Shown here: piece by piece, positions 1 to 7,792 of the stretch | Layout of the letters: each line of letters starts with the position of its first letter | How positions within the stretch are numbered: position 1 is the stretch's first letter | Assembly: GCA_016875215.1 (NCBI GenBank) | Contig: VGRX01000017.1 | Coordinates: 1 to 33,193 of the forward strand | DNA length: 33,193 bases | Source of the DNA: Deltaproteobacteria bacterium | Lineage (GTDB): Bacteria > Myxococcota_A > UBA9042 > CAIXZC01 | Reading direction: 5' to 3' | Notes under the pieces: generated by a model | What the model was told of the DNA's origin: nothing | The model's input: the letters and a program-made list of their open reading frames with translations, nothing else | The model's database searches: none | Program-made: the position numbers and the translations under genes

Positions 1-1845
1 GGGACGGAAACCGAAGTGCTCAACTCCCGCATCATCGATCGTCCGATCCGGCCGCTCTTCCCCAAGGGGTGCCGGTACGAGCTCCAGGTCACGGCCATGG
101 CGCTGTCGATCGACAAGGAGAACGATGCCGGCGTCCTGGCATTGACCGGGGCTTCGGCCGCGCTCATGCTGTCCGACATCCCGTGGGCGGGGCCGGTGGC
201 GGGCGTCCAGGTCGGCCGTGTCAACGGTGCGTTCGTCCTGAACCCCACCTACGAACAGCTCAAGGAATCGGATCTCGAGCTGGTCGTGGCGGTAGGACGT
301 GAAGGCATCGTGATGGTGGAGGGCGAGGCGAGCTTCGTCGCCGAGTCGGTGCTGGTGGATGCGCTGCTGTTTGCGCAGGACCAGGCCCAGCCGCTGCTGG
401 CTCTCCAGGAGACCATGGCCAGGGAGCTCGGGATCGTCAAGCGGACCATCGAGCTGCCGGAAGACGATGCCAAGCTGGCCACGAAGGTTGAGAAGCTGGC
501 AACCCAGAAGATCAAGGACGCCCTGGCCATCAAGGTCAAGCTGGAGCGCTACGAGGCGGTCCGGGTGGCCGAGGACGGCATCATCCTCGAGCTTGCGGAC
601 GAGTTCCCGGAGCAGGGGGACGAGATCATCCGTCATTTCGAAGCGACCAAGAAGAAGGTGGCCCGGGCCAAGCTGCTGGAGGAAGGGCTGCGCATCGACG
701 GTCGCAAGGAGCGGGACATCCGTCCGATCTTCGGTCGGGTGGGCGTGCTTCCCCGGACCCACGGCTCTGCGCTGTTCACCCGTGGCGAGACCCAGGCGCT
801 GGTCATCCCGACGCTGGGCTCGATCGCTGACCAGCAGCGGGTCGATTCCCTCCTGGGAGACATCCAGAAGCGGTTCATGCTGCACTACAACTTCCCGCCC
901 CCCTCGGTGGGCGAAGTCAAGGCGCTGCGGGGTCCGTCCCGCCGCGACATCGGCCATGGTCACCTGGCCGAGCGGGGCGTTGCCAGGGCGCTGCCGTCCC
1001 ACGAGGACTTCCCGTACACGATCCGCGTGGTGTCCGAGGTGCTCGAGTCCAACGGCTCGTCCTCGATGGCCACGGTGTGCGGCGCCTCCATGGCGCTCAT
1101 GGATGCCGGAGTGCCGATGAAGTGCCCGGTGGCGGGAATCGCCATGGGGCTCATCAAGGAAGGAGACAAGTTCTTCGTGCTGTCCGACATCCTCGGTGAC
1201 GAGGACCACCTGGGCGACATGGACTTCAAGGTCGTGGGCAATCGGGAAGGCGTGTCCGCTGTGCAGATGGACATCAAGATTGCCGGCCTCACCCGGGAGA
1301 TCCTGGAGCGGGCACTCTCGCAGGCCCGGGAGGCGCGCCGGCACGTGCCCCACAAGATGGCCGAGACCATCTCCACCCACCGGTCCGAGCTGTCTCCGTA
1401 TGCGCCCCGCATCACGACCCTGTTCATCAACAAGGAGAAGATCGGCGCGCTCATCGGTCCCGGCGGCAAGCACATCCGCGGGATCGTGGATGCCACCGGC
1501 GTGGACATCGACGTGGACGACGACGGCAAGGTCACGATCGCCGCGGTCGACGGCGCCGCGGCCAAGGAGGCCATCCGGCTGGTGCAGAGCTACACGGCGG
1601 AGGCCGAGCTGGGCAAAACCTACGTCGGCAAGGTGGTCCGCATCGTGGACTTCGGAGCGTTCATCGAAATCCTGCCGGGGATCGACGGCCTGTGCCACAT
1701 CTCGGAGCTTGCCGACCGCCGCGTGAACAAGGTGGAGGATATCCTCAAGGAGGGCGACGAGGTCGTGGTCAAGGTGATCAACATCGATGCCAAGACCGGC
1801 AAGGTCAAGCTGTCCCGCCGGGAAGCGTTGAAGCGCGAATTCTAG
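1..1845 (+). CDS. pnp: Polyribonucleotide nucleotidyltransferase (PNPase), 5'-truncated by the window edge
   Basis: The frame is open from base 1, so about 614 residues are present of the usual ~700; roughly the first 80 are outside the window. PNPase is a trimeric 3'-5' phosphorolytic exoribonuclease of mRNA decay. Visible in order: the end of the first RNase PH domain, the all-helical linker domain, the second RNase PH domain from about residue 220 ([13 protein letters not shown] and [17 protein letters not shown] stretches, the conserved catalytic core), a KH domain with the [10 protein letters not shown] loop near residue 485, and an S1 domain ([15 protein letters not shown], near residue 543) that ends the protein only a few residues before the stop. 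dut starts 3 nt downstream, so the two are probably one transcript. Identification is secure; the true start cannot be seen. Confidence 0.97.
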   Translation, partial: GTETEVLNSRIIDRPIRPLFPKGCRYELQVTAMALSIDKENDAGVLALTGASAALMLSDIPWAGPVAGVQVGRVNGAFVLNPTYEQLKESDLELVVAVGREGIVMVEGEASFVAESVLVDALLFAQDQAQPLLALQETMARELGIVKRTIELPEDDAKLATKVEKLATQKIKDALAIKVKLERYEAVRVAEDGIILELADEFPEQGDEIIRHFEATKKKVARAKLLEEGLRIDGRKERDIRPIFGRVGVLPRTHGSALFTRGETQALVIPTLGSIADQQRVDSLLGDIQKRFMLHYNFPPPSVGEVKALRGPSRRDIGHGHLAERGVARALPSHEDFPYTIRVVSEVLESNGSSSMATVCGASMALMDAGVPMKCPVAGIAMGLIKEGDKFFVLSDILGDEDHLGDMDFKVVGNREGVSAVQMDIKIAGLTREILERALSQAREARRHVPHKMAETISTHRSELSPYAPRITTLFINKEKIGALIGPGGKHIRGIVDATGVDIDVDDDGKVTIAAVDGAAAKEAIRLVQSYTAEAELGKTYVGKVVRIVDFGAFIEILPGIDGLCHISELADRRVNKVEDILKEGDEVVVKVINIDAKTGKVKLSRREALKREF

Positions 1846-1848
1846 CGA

Positions 1849-2307
1849 ATGGTCTCCGCAGCAGTGACGATCCGGGTGCAACGGCTCCCTCACGGCGAGG
1901 GGTTGCCGCTGCCTGCGTATGCGACCGAAGGGTCGGCGGGGATGGACCTGCGGGCCGCGGTGACGGTGCCGATCCGCCTGGCGCCGCTGGCCCGCTGTCT
2001 CGTGCCGACCGGGCTGAGACTGGAGATCCCCAAGGGCTTCGAGGGGCAGGTGCGCCCCCGCTCGGGCCTGGCAGTCCGGCAGGGGCTCACCGTGCTGAAC
2101 ACGCCGGGGACCATCGACAGCGACTACCGAGGGGAGGTGCAGGTCATCCTGGTCAACCTCGGGTCCGACGAGGTCGTCATCGCCCGGGGCGACCGGATTG
2201 CTCAGCTCGTGATTGCGCCGGTCACCCGGGCTGCGCTGGTCGAAGTCGACGCACTGGCGGAAAGCGAGCGTGGGGACGGGGGATTCGGGCATACCGGGAA
2301 ATCGTAG
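1849..2307 (+). CDS. dut: dUTP diphosphatase (dUTPase), trimeric type
   Basis: 152 aa, the normal size for the trimeric family. It hydrolyses dUTP to dUMP and pyrophosphate, keeping uracil out of DNA and supplying dUMP for thymidylate synthesis. All five family motifs are present: AGMDLRA (about residue 30), RPRSGLA (69), [13 protein letters not shown] (84) with the catalytic Asp90, GDRIAQL, and the C-terminal arginine-finger-type [10 protein letters not shown] that closes over the substrate. The ATG lies 3 nt after the pnp stop, which suggests translational coupling; pnp-dut proximity is common in deltaproteobacterial-type genomes (established pattern). No disrupted motif is visible. Confidence 0.97.
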   Translation: MVSAAVTIRVQRLPHGEGLPLPAYATEGSAGMDLRAAVTVPIRLAPLARCLVPTGLRLEIPKGFEGQVRPRSGLAVRQGLTVLNTPGTIDSDYRGEVQVILVNLGSDEVVIARGDRIAQLVIAPVTRAALVEVDALAESERGDGGFGHTGKS

Positions 2308-2314
2308 GGGGCCA

Positions 2315-3049
2315 ATGCTCTCGGTCGTGATTCCGGCTTACAACGAAGAGAGGCGGATCGTCTCCTGTCTCCAGGAAGTGGCTCGCTTTCTCCACGCGAG
2401 GCCGGACGCATTCGAGGTCATCATCGTGGATGACGGGTCGACCGATTCCACGGTCGAGAAAGCCACCGGGTTCGCGGCCCGTGATCCGCGCTTCGCCGTC
2501 CTTTCCCACGGATCGAACCGAGGCAAGGGGGCCGCCCTGAGAACCGGGATCGCTGCAACCCGAGGCAACCGGGTCCTGCTCACCGACGCCGATCTCTCCA
2601 CGCCGCTGGACGAGTTGCCCCTGCTGGAGCAGCCCCTGGACGAAGGGGCGATCGTTGCCATCGGGAGCCGTGGGCTGCCCGCGTCCCGGCTGGTCCGCCG
2701 ACAGTCACGACTGCGTGAGCTGGCCGGTCGCGGCGGAAACCTGCTCATCCGACTGCTCTGCCCCGAGCTGCATGGAATAAGGGATACCCAGTGCGGTTTC
2801 AAGCTGTTCGACGGGCCAAGCGTGCGGGAGCTCTGCCGATGGTCCACGTTGGTGGGCTTCGGATTCGATGTCGAGCTTCTCCTCCTGGCGCGGAGGAGGA
2901 AACTTCCTGTCCGCGAGATTCCTGTCACCTGGGCCCATCACGATGGTTCCAAGGTGACAGGACGTGCGTATGTGGCTACACTCTTTGAAGTGGTGAGGGT
3001 CCGTATCAACCTCGCTGCCGGCCGATACCCGCATGGGCCGGATTCCTGA
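2315..3049 (+). CDS. Family 2 glycosyltransferase, dolichyl-phosphate glucosyltransferase-like
   Basis: 244 aa from an ATG 7 nt after dut, with an AGGGGG purine run just before it. The fold is [13 protein letters not shown] at the start, VDDGSTDST at about 38-46 for the nucleotide, and TDADLST (90-96) with the DxD-type metal ligands. IGSRG and [10 protein letters not shown] further on are characteristic of the ALG5-like subgroup that transfers a sugar from a UDP/GDP-sugar to a polyprenyl phosphate. Unlike DPM1/GtrB relatives it has no C-terminal membrane helices, so it would act at the inner face of the membrane as a soluble or peripheral enzyme. Its product could feed a membrane GT39-type enzyme such as the one at 25716-27356 (inference). 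The sugar and acceptor cannot be read from the sequence. Confidence 0.85.
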   Translation: MLSVVIPAYNEERRIVSCLQEVARFLHARPDAFEVIIVDDGSTDSTVEKATGFAARDPRFAVLSHGSNRGKGAALRTGIAATRGNRVLLTDADLSTPLDELPLLEQPLDEGAIVAIGSRGLPASRLVRRQSRLRELAGRGGNLLIRLLCPELHGIRDTQCGFKLFDGPSVRELCRWSTLVGFGFDVELLLLARRRKLPVREIPVTWAHHDGSKVTGRAYVATLFEVVRVRINLAAGRYPHGPDS

Positions 3050-3060
3050 AGGAGGATCTC

Positions 3061-5073
3061 ATGTCGCTGCGGCATCGTTCCACGTACTCGATTCTGTTGC
3101 TGGCGACGGTTGCCCTGGTCGCGTGCAGGGCCTCGGCCGAGCAAGGGACCGCTCCGTCGAGCAACGAAAGCCCGATGCTCGTCACCGCACACGAGGAGCC
3201 GCTCCCTGCCGACGGGCCGGGCGCTACCTTCTCCCGTTCCGGCAAGGAAGAAGCCGACCGTCACACGGTCGCTGCAGGGGACCGGCTCGCACTGGCCTCG
3301 ATACAGGATCCGGTCGCCCAGAGCGAGGAAGAGGACGAAGAAGCCAAGTATTGGGACAAGATCGAATTCGGCTCAGATCAATTCGAGGAAGTCTTGGAAT
3401 ATATCAACCAGGAATATATCGAAGAAAAGATCGATTCAAGGCGTGCATATGTGTCCGCGGCCAACTTCGTCCTGTCGTCTCTCGAGCCGCCGGGAGAGCT
3501 GGTACCCGTCGCTTACTACAAGCAGCACAAGGACGATCCTGAGCAGAAGCTCGAGGGAACGGATCGGGACGAGCTCAACCTCCAGCGCCGCGAGCTCTTC
3601 CGCAAGCGCTACGACGAGGAACAGGCGGCCTGGAAGGAGATTCCGTTCGGCCGTGAGGAGTTCGTCCAGGTCATGAAGTATGCGGAGAAGGCGGCAACCA
3701 AGGCCAAGAAGAAGAAGCTCTCGTCGCACCGGCTGTGGATGGCAGCGACCCAGGGGTTCCTGTATGCGCTGGATCCCCATTCGTCCCTCGTGAGCCGCGA
3801 GGCATGGGAGGAATCCACCAAGGAGACCCAGGATGCCAGCTTCGACGGGATCGGCGCCTTGCTGACCCAGCGTTTCGAGCCGTCCGAGACGCTCAAGAAC
3901 CGGCTGTCGGGCAAGACCCGCAAGGTGGTCGGCGGCGCCCCCTACCTGGTCGTGGAACTGAGCGAGGAAGACAAGCTCCGGCGCCGCACGTTCGTCGAGA
4001 GCCCCATGCCGGGCCAGCCGGCGGAGAAGGCCGGAGTCTGGGCCGGCGACGAGATCGTCAAGGTCGACGGCGTCGATGTCGTGGACATGTCACTCGACAA
4101 GGTCGTGTCCATGATCCGCGGCCCGAAGGGGACCCAGGTCAAGCTCTCCGTGCGCCGCGAGGGGACGCCGGGTGACCTGGAAATCCCGGTCCCCCGGGCC
4201 CGCATCCGGGTCACCAACGTCGAGGGGCGCATCCTCGAGAACTACCCGTGCATCGGGTACGTCAAGCTGACGGGGTTCATCGAGACCTCCTACTCCGACC
4301 TGACCGGCGAGATCGAGCGCCTCCAGAAGGACTGTGCGGAAGGGGACGGCCTGAGAGGCCTGGTCTTCGACCTGCGCAACAACAGCGGCGGCCTCCTGAA
4401 CCAGGGGGTGAAGATCGCGGACCTCTTCGTCGAGAAGGGGGCCATCGTCACGGTCAAGAACCGCCGCCGGGCCGTGTTCTCCTTCATGGATTCCCAGGAC
4501 GAGCACTACGAAGCCCACAAGGAAGGCACCCTGACCCTGCCCATGGTGGTGCTGGTCAATGACGGCTCGGCCTCGGCCTCGGAGATCGTGGCGAGCGCGC
4601 TGCAGGACAACCAGAGGGCCCTCATCGTGGGCGAGCGGACCTTCGGCAAGGCCAGCGTCCAGACCCTCATCAACCCGATGCGCGGGCAGGGTTACTACAT
4701 CAAGCTCACCGTGGCCCGCTACTTCGCACCCAGCAAGCGCACCCTCCAGGTCGTCGGAGTCAACCCCGATGTCGAGGTCGCCCCCTCCATCGACGGCAAG
4801 ACCCCGCTCGGCTTCCGCGAGGAAGATCTGTCCAACCACCTGCCCAGGATCGACAGCGAGTACAAGTCGGCCAATGAGGAGATCGTCAAGGAGCTCACCC
4901 CTTGCGTCGAGAAGCGGGGAATCGCCCGCCGCGTCTACCAGGACAACCCCCACCCCCAGATCAAGTTCGACTACCAGCTCTACCGGGGGGCCGACTACCT
5001 GGAGTGCCTGATCGCCCGGACCTCCCGCCCAGACCCCGCAATGGTCCGTCTTCCCGCCGAAGATCGGCCTTGA
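3061..5073 (+). CDS. S41 family C-terminal processing peptidase, lipoprotein with PDZ domain
   Basis: 670 aa; AAGGAGG ends 6 nt before the ATG. Signal II peptide with lipobox LVAC (Cys22), so the protein should be lipid-anchored in the envelope. Residues ~30-95 are a low-complexity linker. The helical region that usually precedes the PDZ occurs twice: about 100-147 and 193-242, the second ending in the family motif LDPHSS. A PDZ domain follows (about 255-375), then the peptidase core: DLRNNSGGLL, the nucleophile in GSASASEI (Ser505 by alignment) and the general base in FGKASVQT (Lys530), at the usual 25-residue spacing of the Ser/Lys dyad. C-terminal ~70 residues are family-unspecific. CtpA/Prc enzymes trim envelope proteins from the C-terminus and often control peptidoglycan hydrolases; the target here is unknown. 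Bases 3361-3450 are unusually AT-rich (35 G/C of 90). Confidence 0.93.
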   Translation: MSLRHRSTYSILLLATVALVACRASAEQGTAPSSNESPMLVTAHEEPLPADGPGATFSRSGKEEADRHTVAAGDRLALASIQDPVAQSEEEDEEAKYWDKIEFGSDQFEEVLEYINQEYIEEKIDSRRAYVSAANFVLSSLEPPGELVPVAYYKQHKDDPEQKLEGTDRDELNLQRRELFRKRYDEEQAAWKEIPFGREEFVQVMKYAEKAATKAKKKKLSSHRLWMAATQGFLYALDPHSSLVSREAWEESTKETQDASFDGIGALLTQRFEPSETLKNRLSGKTRKVVGGAPYLVVELSEEDKLRRRTFVESPMPGQPAEKAGVWAGDEIVKVDGVDVVDMSLDKVVSMIRGPKGTQVKLSVRREGTPGDLEIPVPRARIRVTNVEGRILENYPCIGYVKLTGFIETSYSDLTGEIERLQKDCAEGDGLRGLVFDLRNNSGGLLNQGVKIADLFVEKGAIVTVKNRRRAVFSFMDSQDEHYEAHKEGTLTLPMVVLVNDGSASASEIVASALQDNQRALIVGERTFGKASVQTLINPMRGQGYYIKLTVARYFAPSKRTLQVVGVNPDVEVAPSIDGKTPLGFREEDLSNHLPRIDSEYKSANEEIVKELTPCVEKRGIARRVYQDNPHPQIKFDYQLYRGADYLECLIARTSRPDPAMVRLPAEDRP

Positions 5074-5118
5074 CAGGACCGGTCAATTCATAGTAAACAG
5101 GCGGAGGTTGACAAGCAG

Positions 5119-5193
5119 GGCGCCATAGCCAAGTGGTAAGGCAGAGGACTGCAAATCCTTCATCCCCCGGTTCGAATCCGGGTGGCGCCTCCA
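5119..5193 (+). tRNA. tRNA-Cys (anticodon GCA)
   Basis: A full cloverleaf can be drawn by hand: acceptor ggcgcca/tggcgcc (7 perfect pairs), D stem gcc/ggc, anticodon stem gagga/tcctt with loop ctgcaaa (anticodon GCA), a 5-nt variable loop, T stem cccgg/ccggg with loop ttcgaat, discriminator U73 (an identity element for Cys) and an encoded CCA at 5191-5193. Length is 75 nt with CCA. A TTGACA lies at 5070-5075 with AT-rich sequence after it (CATAGTAAAC, 5089-5098), so a promoter just after the peptidase gene is likely, though the -10 is not clear. No terminator follows: the next gene begins 15 nt later. Confidence 0.97.
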
Positions 5194-5208
5194 GGGGAGC
5201 GTGATTCG

Positions 5209-5580
5209 ATGGCCAGAATCGCTTACATCGCCCAGCACCGCCGCGGGCTTCCGGAATTGCTCAAACAGTTGTCGGAGACCGGCTATGCTGTCTACAGGGT
5301 CGACCCGAACCAGATGGCCTACCGCCAACTGAGGGACGACCCGCCCGACCTGATCCTTGCGGATCTCACGCTCCGCTCCGGCCACATCCAGGAGATCCTG
5401 GACTCGCTCTCCAAGAGCACCATCACCCGAGGAATCCCCCTGTCGGTCGTCGGGGTGGCCCCGCCCGAGCAACAGGTGGTCCGCAACAAGGCGCCCTATG
5501 CCCGAGGTCTCCATCTCGGCGCAGTCACGCGCAAGCTCCTGATCGACATCGTCAAGCAGCTCCTCGTCGACGAGGGCTGA
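5209..5580 (+). CDS. Small receiver-like (degenerate response-regulator fold) protein
   Basis: 123 aa from ATG 5209. A GTG at 5182 is in frame but lies inside the tRNA; the ATG has GGGGAG at 5194-5199 with proper spacing, so it is preferred. The alternation of hydrophobic strands and helices looks like a CheY-type receiver: RIAYIAQ (strand 1), PPDLILADLTL with Asp52 at the phospho-acceptor place, IPLSVVGVA (strand 4). The acidic pair normally after strand 1 is missing (AQHRRG instead) and the conserved Thr/Lys context is not clear, so phosphorylation is doubtful. No output domain is attached. The ribosome-binding site starts at the base after the tRNA-Cys CCA, so tRNA processing would leave a messenger with almost no leader. 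Function unknown; the fold assignment is inference from the pattern. Confidence 0.8.
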   Translation: MARIAYIAQHRRGLPELLKQLSETGYAVYRVDPNQMAYRQLRDDPPDLILADLTLRSGHIQEILDSLSKSTITRGIPLSVVGVAPPEQQVVRNKAPYARGLHLGAVTRKLLIDIVKQLLVDEG

Positions 5581-5649
5581 TCCTCCCGGTTTCCGGTCTC
5601 CGTTTGTCCTGATTTCATCGGCCTGACAGGCCGTCCGGGAATTTCGCGC

Positions 5650-5678
5650 TTGAAAGCGCACGTTCCGGTGCCCATAGT
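5650..5678 (+). promoter_or_regulatory. Sigma70-type promoter for the 69-aa four-cysteine gene
   Basis: TTGAAA (5650-5655), 17-nt spacer, CATAGT (5673-5678), placing the transcript start about 60 nt before the ATG at 5747. The same -10 word CATAGT at 17-nt spacing occurs in front of rplM, which supports it. The stretch before it (5581-5649) has a small GGCCT/AGGCC hairpin at 5621-5633 without a T run. Confidence 0.5.
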
Positions 5679-5746
5679 ATGACTCAGAGAAACTCGATGG
5701 GAAAAGAGGGGTTCTTCCCGCAGCGCCCCATCGTGGAGGTCGGCGC

Positions 5747-5956
5747 ATGTTGAGACAAACCGAGCGAAAGCTGGCCCGGCTGTCCGCCATGTCGGAATTC
5801 TACTGCCGGACCAAGAAGCGGCGCCTGACCGTGGGCGATTGCCTGGAGCGCTACGTGGACGCCAACGCTTTCGAGAAGCGCAAGTCCGCGTGCTTCCGAT
5901 GCTTCCAGGGCAAACGCACCCGAGTGGACTTTGCCCGTGAGACCGACAATGAGTAG
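5747..5956 (+). CDS. Small four-cysteine, probably zinc-binding protein of unknown function
   Basis: 69 aa; GGAGG at 5735-5739 with 7-nt spacing decides the ATG. The protein is basic and has exactly four cysteines, at about 20, 32, 49 and 52, the last two as CFRC. One C-x11-C pair plus a CxxC is compatible with a single zinc site (inference). N-terminal half is rich in Arg/Lys (RKLARLSAM, RTKKRRL). I do not recognise the family. It has its own promoter upstream and is followed by a gene-free region with tandem repeats, so it is probably a single-gene unit. The good ribosome site, promoter and cysteine pattern make it more likely real than chance; a nucleic-acid or ribosome partner would fit the charge but is not shown. 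Confidence 0.7.
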   Translation: MLRQTERKLARLSAMSEFYCRTKKRRLTVGDCLERYVDANAFEKRKSACFRCFQGKRTRVDFARETDNE

Positions 5957-6389
5957 AGACTCGCAGCTCCCCGCCTGGACAATCCTACCCAGCAAACTCC
6001 CGCAGGCCCCCCGGCCGCGCCGCACCTGAACACCCTGCCTGCGCGGCGTCTACGTTGCCTTCCCAACGGCCGGGCGGCTTTTTTAACACGCCGCGGGCGC
6101 ACCGCACCTACGGGGCGGCCAAGACGATATGGCCGGTGAGCTTCGCTCCGATCCGAAGGCGGGGAAGGCAACGGCACGCCGCGGGCGCACCGCACCTACG
6201 GGGCGGCCAAGACGATATGGCCGATGAGCTTCGCTCCGATCCGAAGGCGGGGAAGGCAACGGCACGCCGCGGGCGCACCGCACCTACGGGGCGGCCAAGG
6301 CGATATGGCCGATGAGCTTCGCTCCGATCCGAAGGCGGGGAAGACAACAGCACGCCGCGGATGTGCAACGGGCCGGGATCGCTTCTGCC
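5957..6389. other. Gene-free stretch between the four-cysteine gene and the FadL-like gene
   Basis: No convincing gene. Open frames here are frame-shifting readings of the tandem repeat. Contents: a GC-rich leader with CCGCGC (about 6015-6020) able to pair with GCGCGG (about 6041-6046); a short GC run followed by six T at 6079-6084, a weak terminator candidate for the upstream gene; then the 88-bp repeats. The word cgttgccttccc at 6053-6064 is the reverse complement of gggaaggcaacg in the repeat unit (6162-6173), so a decayed, inverted piece of the repeat may lie just outside the array. Confidence 0.6.
6087..6361. repeat. Tandem array: three 88-bp units plus the first bases of a fourth
   Basis: Units 6087-6174, 6175-6262 and 6263-6350, then a fourth copy that stops after about 10 bases (6351-6360). 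The units differ at only a few bases (for example ggccggtg/ggccgatg, and changes late in unit 3). Each holds two potential hairpins with 8-nt loops: CGGCCA/TGGCCG (cggccaagacgatatggccg) and CTTCG/CGAAG, plus a CCGCGG palindrome. Since 88 is not a multiple of 3, the units read in a different frame each time and cannot encode a repeated peptide. The array ends 29 bp before the -35 of the next gene. Confidence 0.95.
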
Positions 6390-6418
6390 TTGTCTATCCT
6401 ATGCCCTCTGCATATACT
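6390..6418 (+). promoter_or_regulatory. Sigma70-type promoter for the FadL-like porin operon
   Basis: TTGTCT (6390-6395), 17-nt spacer, TATACT (6413-6418). It is the best promoter-like sequence in the region, has the same -35 word as the dnaN promoter, and predicts a leader of about 45 nt before the GTG starts at 6467/6473. Confidence 0.6.
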
Positions 6419-6472
6419 CCGCGGCGTCGAGCGGCCGGAGGATTCGGGGCCGGCCAGGGGCGAGGGGTGGAC

Positions 6473-7792
6473 GTGCGAAGCGGTGGCGGAACGGGGGTTT
6501 CGGGGGAGCGCACTTGCGGCAGGACGGCTGCACGGCATGGCCGCAGGCTCGCGTTCCTCCTGGTCCTGCCGCTCCTGCTCCTTCTCTTCCCGTCGCCGGG
6601 CGGGGCCGACCCGGCGGATACGATAGGCATCTCTTCCGAGGCCCGGGCCCTTGCGCTGGGGTGCGTAGCCACGGGCACTTCGGGGGCGATGGTGTTCTAC
6701 AACCCGGCGGGTCTCACCGGGGAAGAGGGCTTGTCGCTCTCGGTGTCCGGGGGTCACCTCTGGTCGCATCTGGACGGGCAGACGACAGCGGGCGAGGGGT
6801 TTGCCGAGCTGGCCGTGCGCCTCCCTCTCTTCTCGGCCGGAGGGATCCCTCGACTGTCCGTGGGTCTGGCTGCACAGACTCCGACCAACTCCCTGTACAA
6901 CATCCGCATGGTGGACGACGAGGATCCGATCTATCCTCTCTACTCCCCTCGGGAGCAGCGGCTGGCGGCTGCGGGCGGCTTCTCCATCCGCCCCTGGGAC
7001 TTCCTGGCCGTCGGGATGGCGCTGGAGGTGCTTCCCCAGGTATCGGGACGGGCGGTGCTCGACCTGGCGGACCCGAAGGGACGCAACGAGATGCACGTCC
7101 AGGCCGGCTATCGGCTCAGTCCCGTTGCCGGGATACGGGTGGAACCGCATCGTCGTGTGAAGGTGGGCTTGTCCTGGCGTGGCGAGAACTCCACCGACCT
7201 GGAGATCCCGGCCGAAGTCACGGCCTGGGGGCTCGTGCTCTCGGCCCGGGTGACTGCGCAGGCGTACTACGTGCCCCACACGCTGTCTGCTGGCGTTGCC
7301 GGGGCGGTGCTCGAGGACCTGTGGCTCGAAGCCGGACTCTCCTGGTATCACTACAGCGGGTTCCCGACGCCGGCACCGGATGCGGACCTGTTCGACACGA
7401 CCGGCTCGGATACGCTCGGGGACACGGCGGCGACGTCGACCTTCTCCGACGTCTTGTCGCCGGCCCTGTCTGCCCGCTGGGAAGGTCCAGTGTGGCTGGC
7501 AGCGGGCTACCGCTACTTCCCGGCCTCGCTCGGGCGGCAGACCGGGGGGACCAACCTGCTCGACTCCGACCGGCATACGGCAAGCCTGGGCACCGCAGTG
7601 CCCCTGGTCTCATACTCGGGCATCGGCGCTCTGCTCCTGACTGCGGACGCCGCGTTTTCCTACCTGCCGGAGAGGTTCCATTACAAGGAGGACATCATGG
7701 TCGGAAACCCGGGCTATCCGTCGATACGCTCCGGGGGATGGCGGATGGCAGCCTCGCTGGGCTTTTCAGTCCTCAAGGAGGGAACGCAATGA
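6473..7792 (+). CDS. FadL/OmpP1/TodX-family outer-membrane transport protein
   Basis: About 439 aa. The frame is open further upstream across the tandem repeats, but those frames shift with each unit and the promoter lies at 6390-6418, so the start must be downstream: GTG 6473 (GAGGGG at 6462-6467) or GTG 6467. The N-terminus is Arg-rich, then a hydrophobic core [14 protein letters not shown], then a cleavage region near GGADP. The mature start (DTIGISSEARALALG) and FYNPAGL are the hallmark of the FadL family, 14-stranded barrels that carry hydrophobic molecules such as long-chain fatty acids or aromatics across the outer membrane. The rest shows alternating aromatic/small strands; the last residues FSVLKEGTQ lack a C-terminal Phe. 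The stop overlaps the next ATG (ATGA), so it is co-translated with the calcium-repeat lipoprotein. Confidence 0.87.
   Translation: MRSGGGTGVSGERTCGRTAARHGRRLAFLLVLPLLLLLFPSPGGADPADTIGISSEARALALGCVATGTSGAMVFYNPAGLTGEEGLSLSVSGGHLWSHLDGQTTAGEGFAELAVRLPLFSAGGIPRLSVGLAAQTPTNSLYNIRMVDDEDPIYPLYSPREQRLAAAGGFSIRPWDFLAVGMALEVLPQVSGRAVLDLADPKGRNEMHVQAGYRLSPVAGIRVEPHRRVKVGLSWRGENSTDLEIPAEVTAWGLVLSARVTAQAYYVPHTLSAGVAGAVLEDLWLEAGLSWYHYSGFPTPAPDADLFDTTGSDTLGDTAATSTFSDVLSPALSARWEGPVWLAAGYRYFPASLGRQTGGTNLLDSDRHTASLGTAVPLVSYSGIGALLLTADAAFSYLPERFHYKEDIMVGNPGYPSIRSGGWRMAASLGFSVLKEGTQ

Noticed and set aside
6087-6361. CRISPR array
   Set aside because: Units are 88 bp and directly adjacent, with no unique spacers and no cas gene near.
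6224-6472. N-terminal extension of the FadL-like protein through the repeats
   Set aside because: The repeat period is not a multiple of 3, the extension has no protein-like character, and the promoter and ribosome site lie downstream of it.
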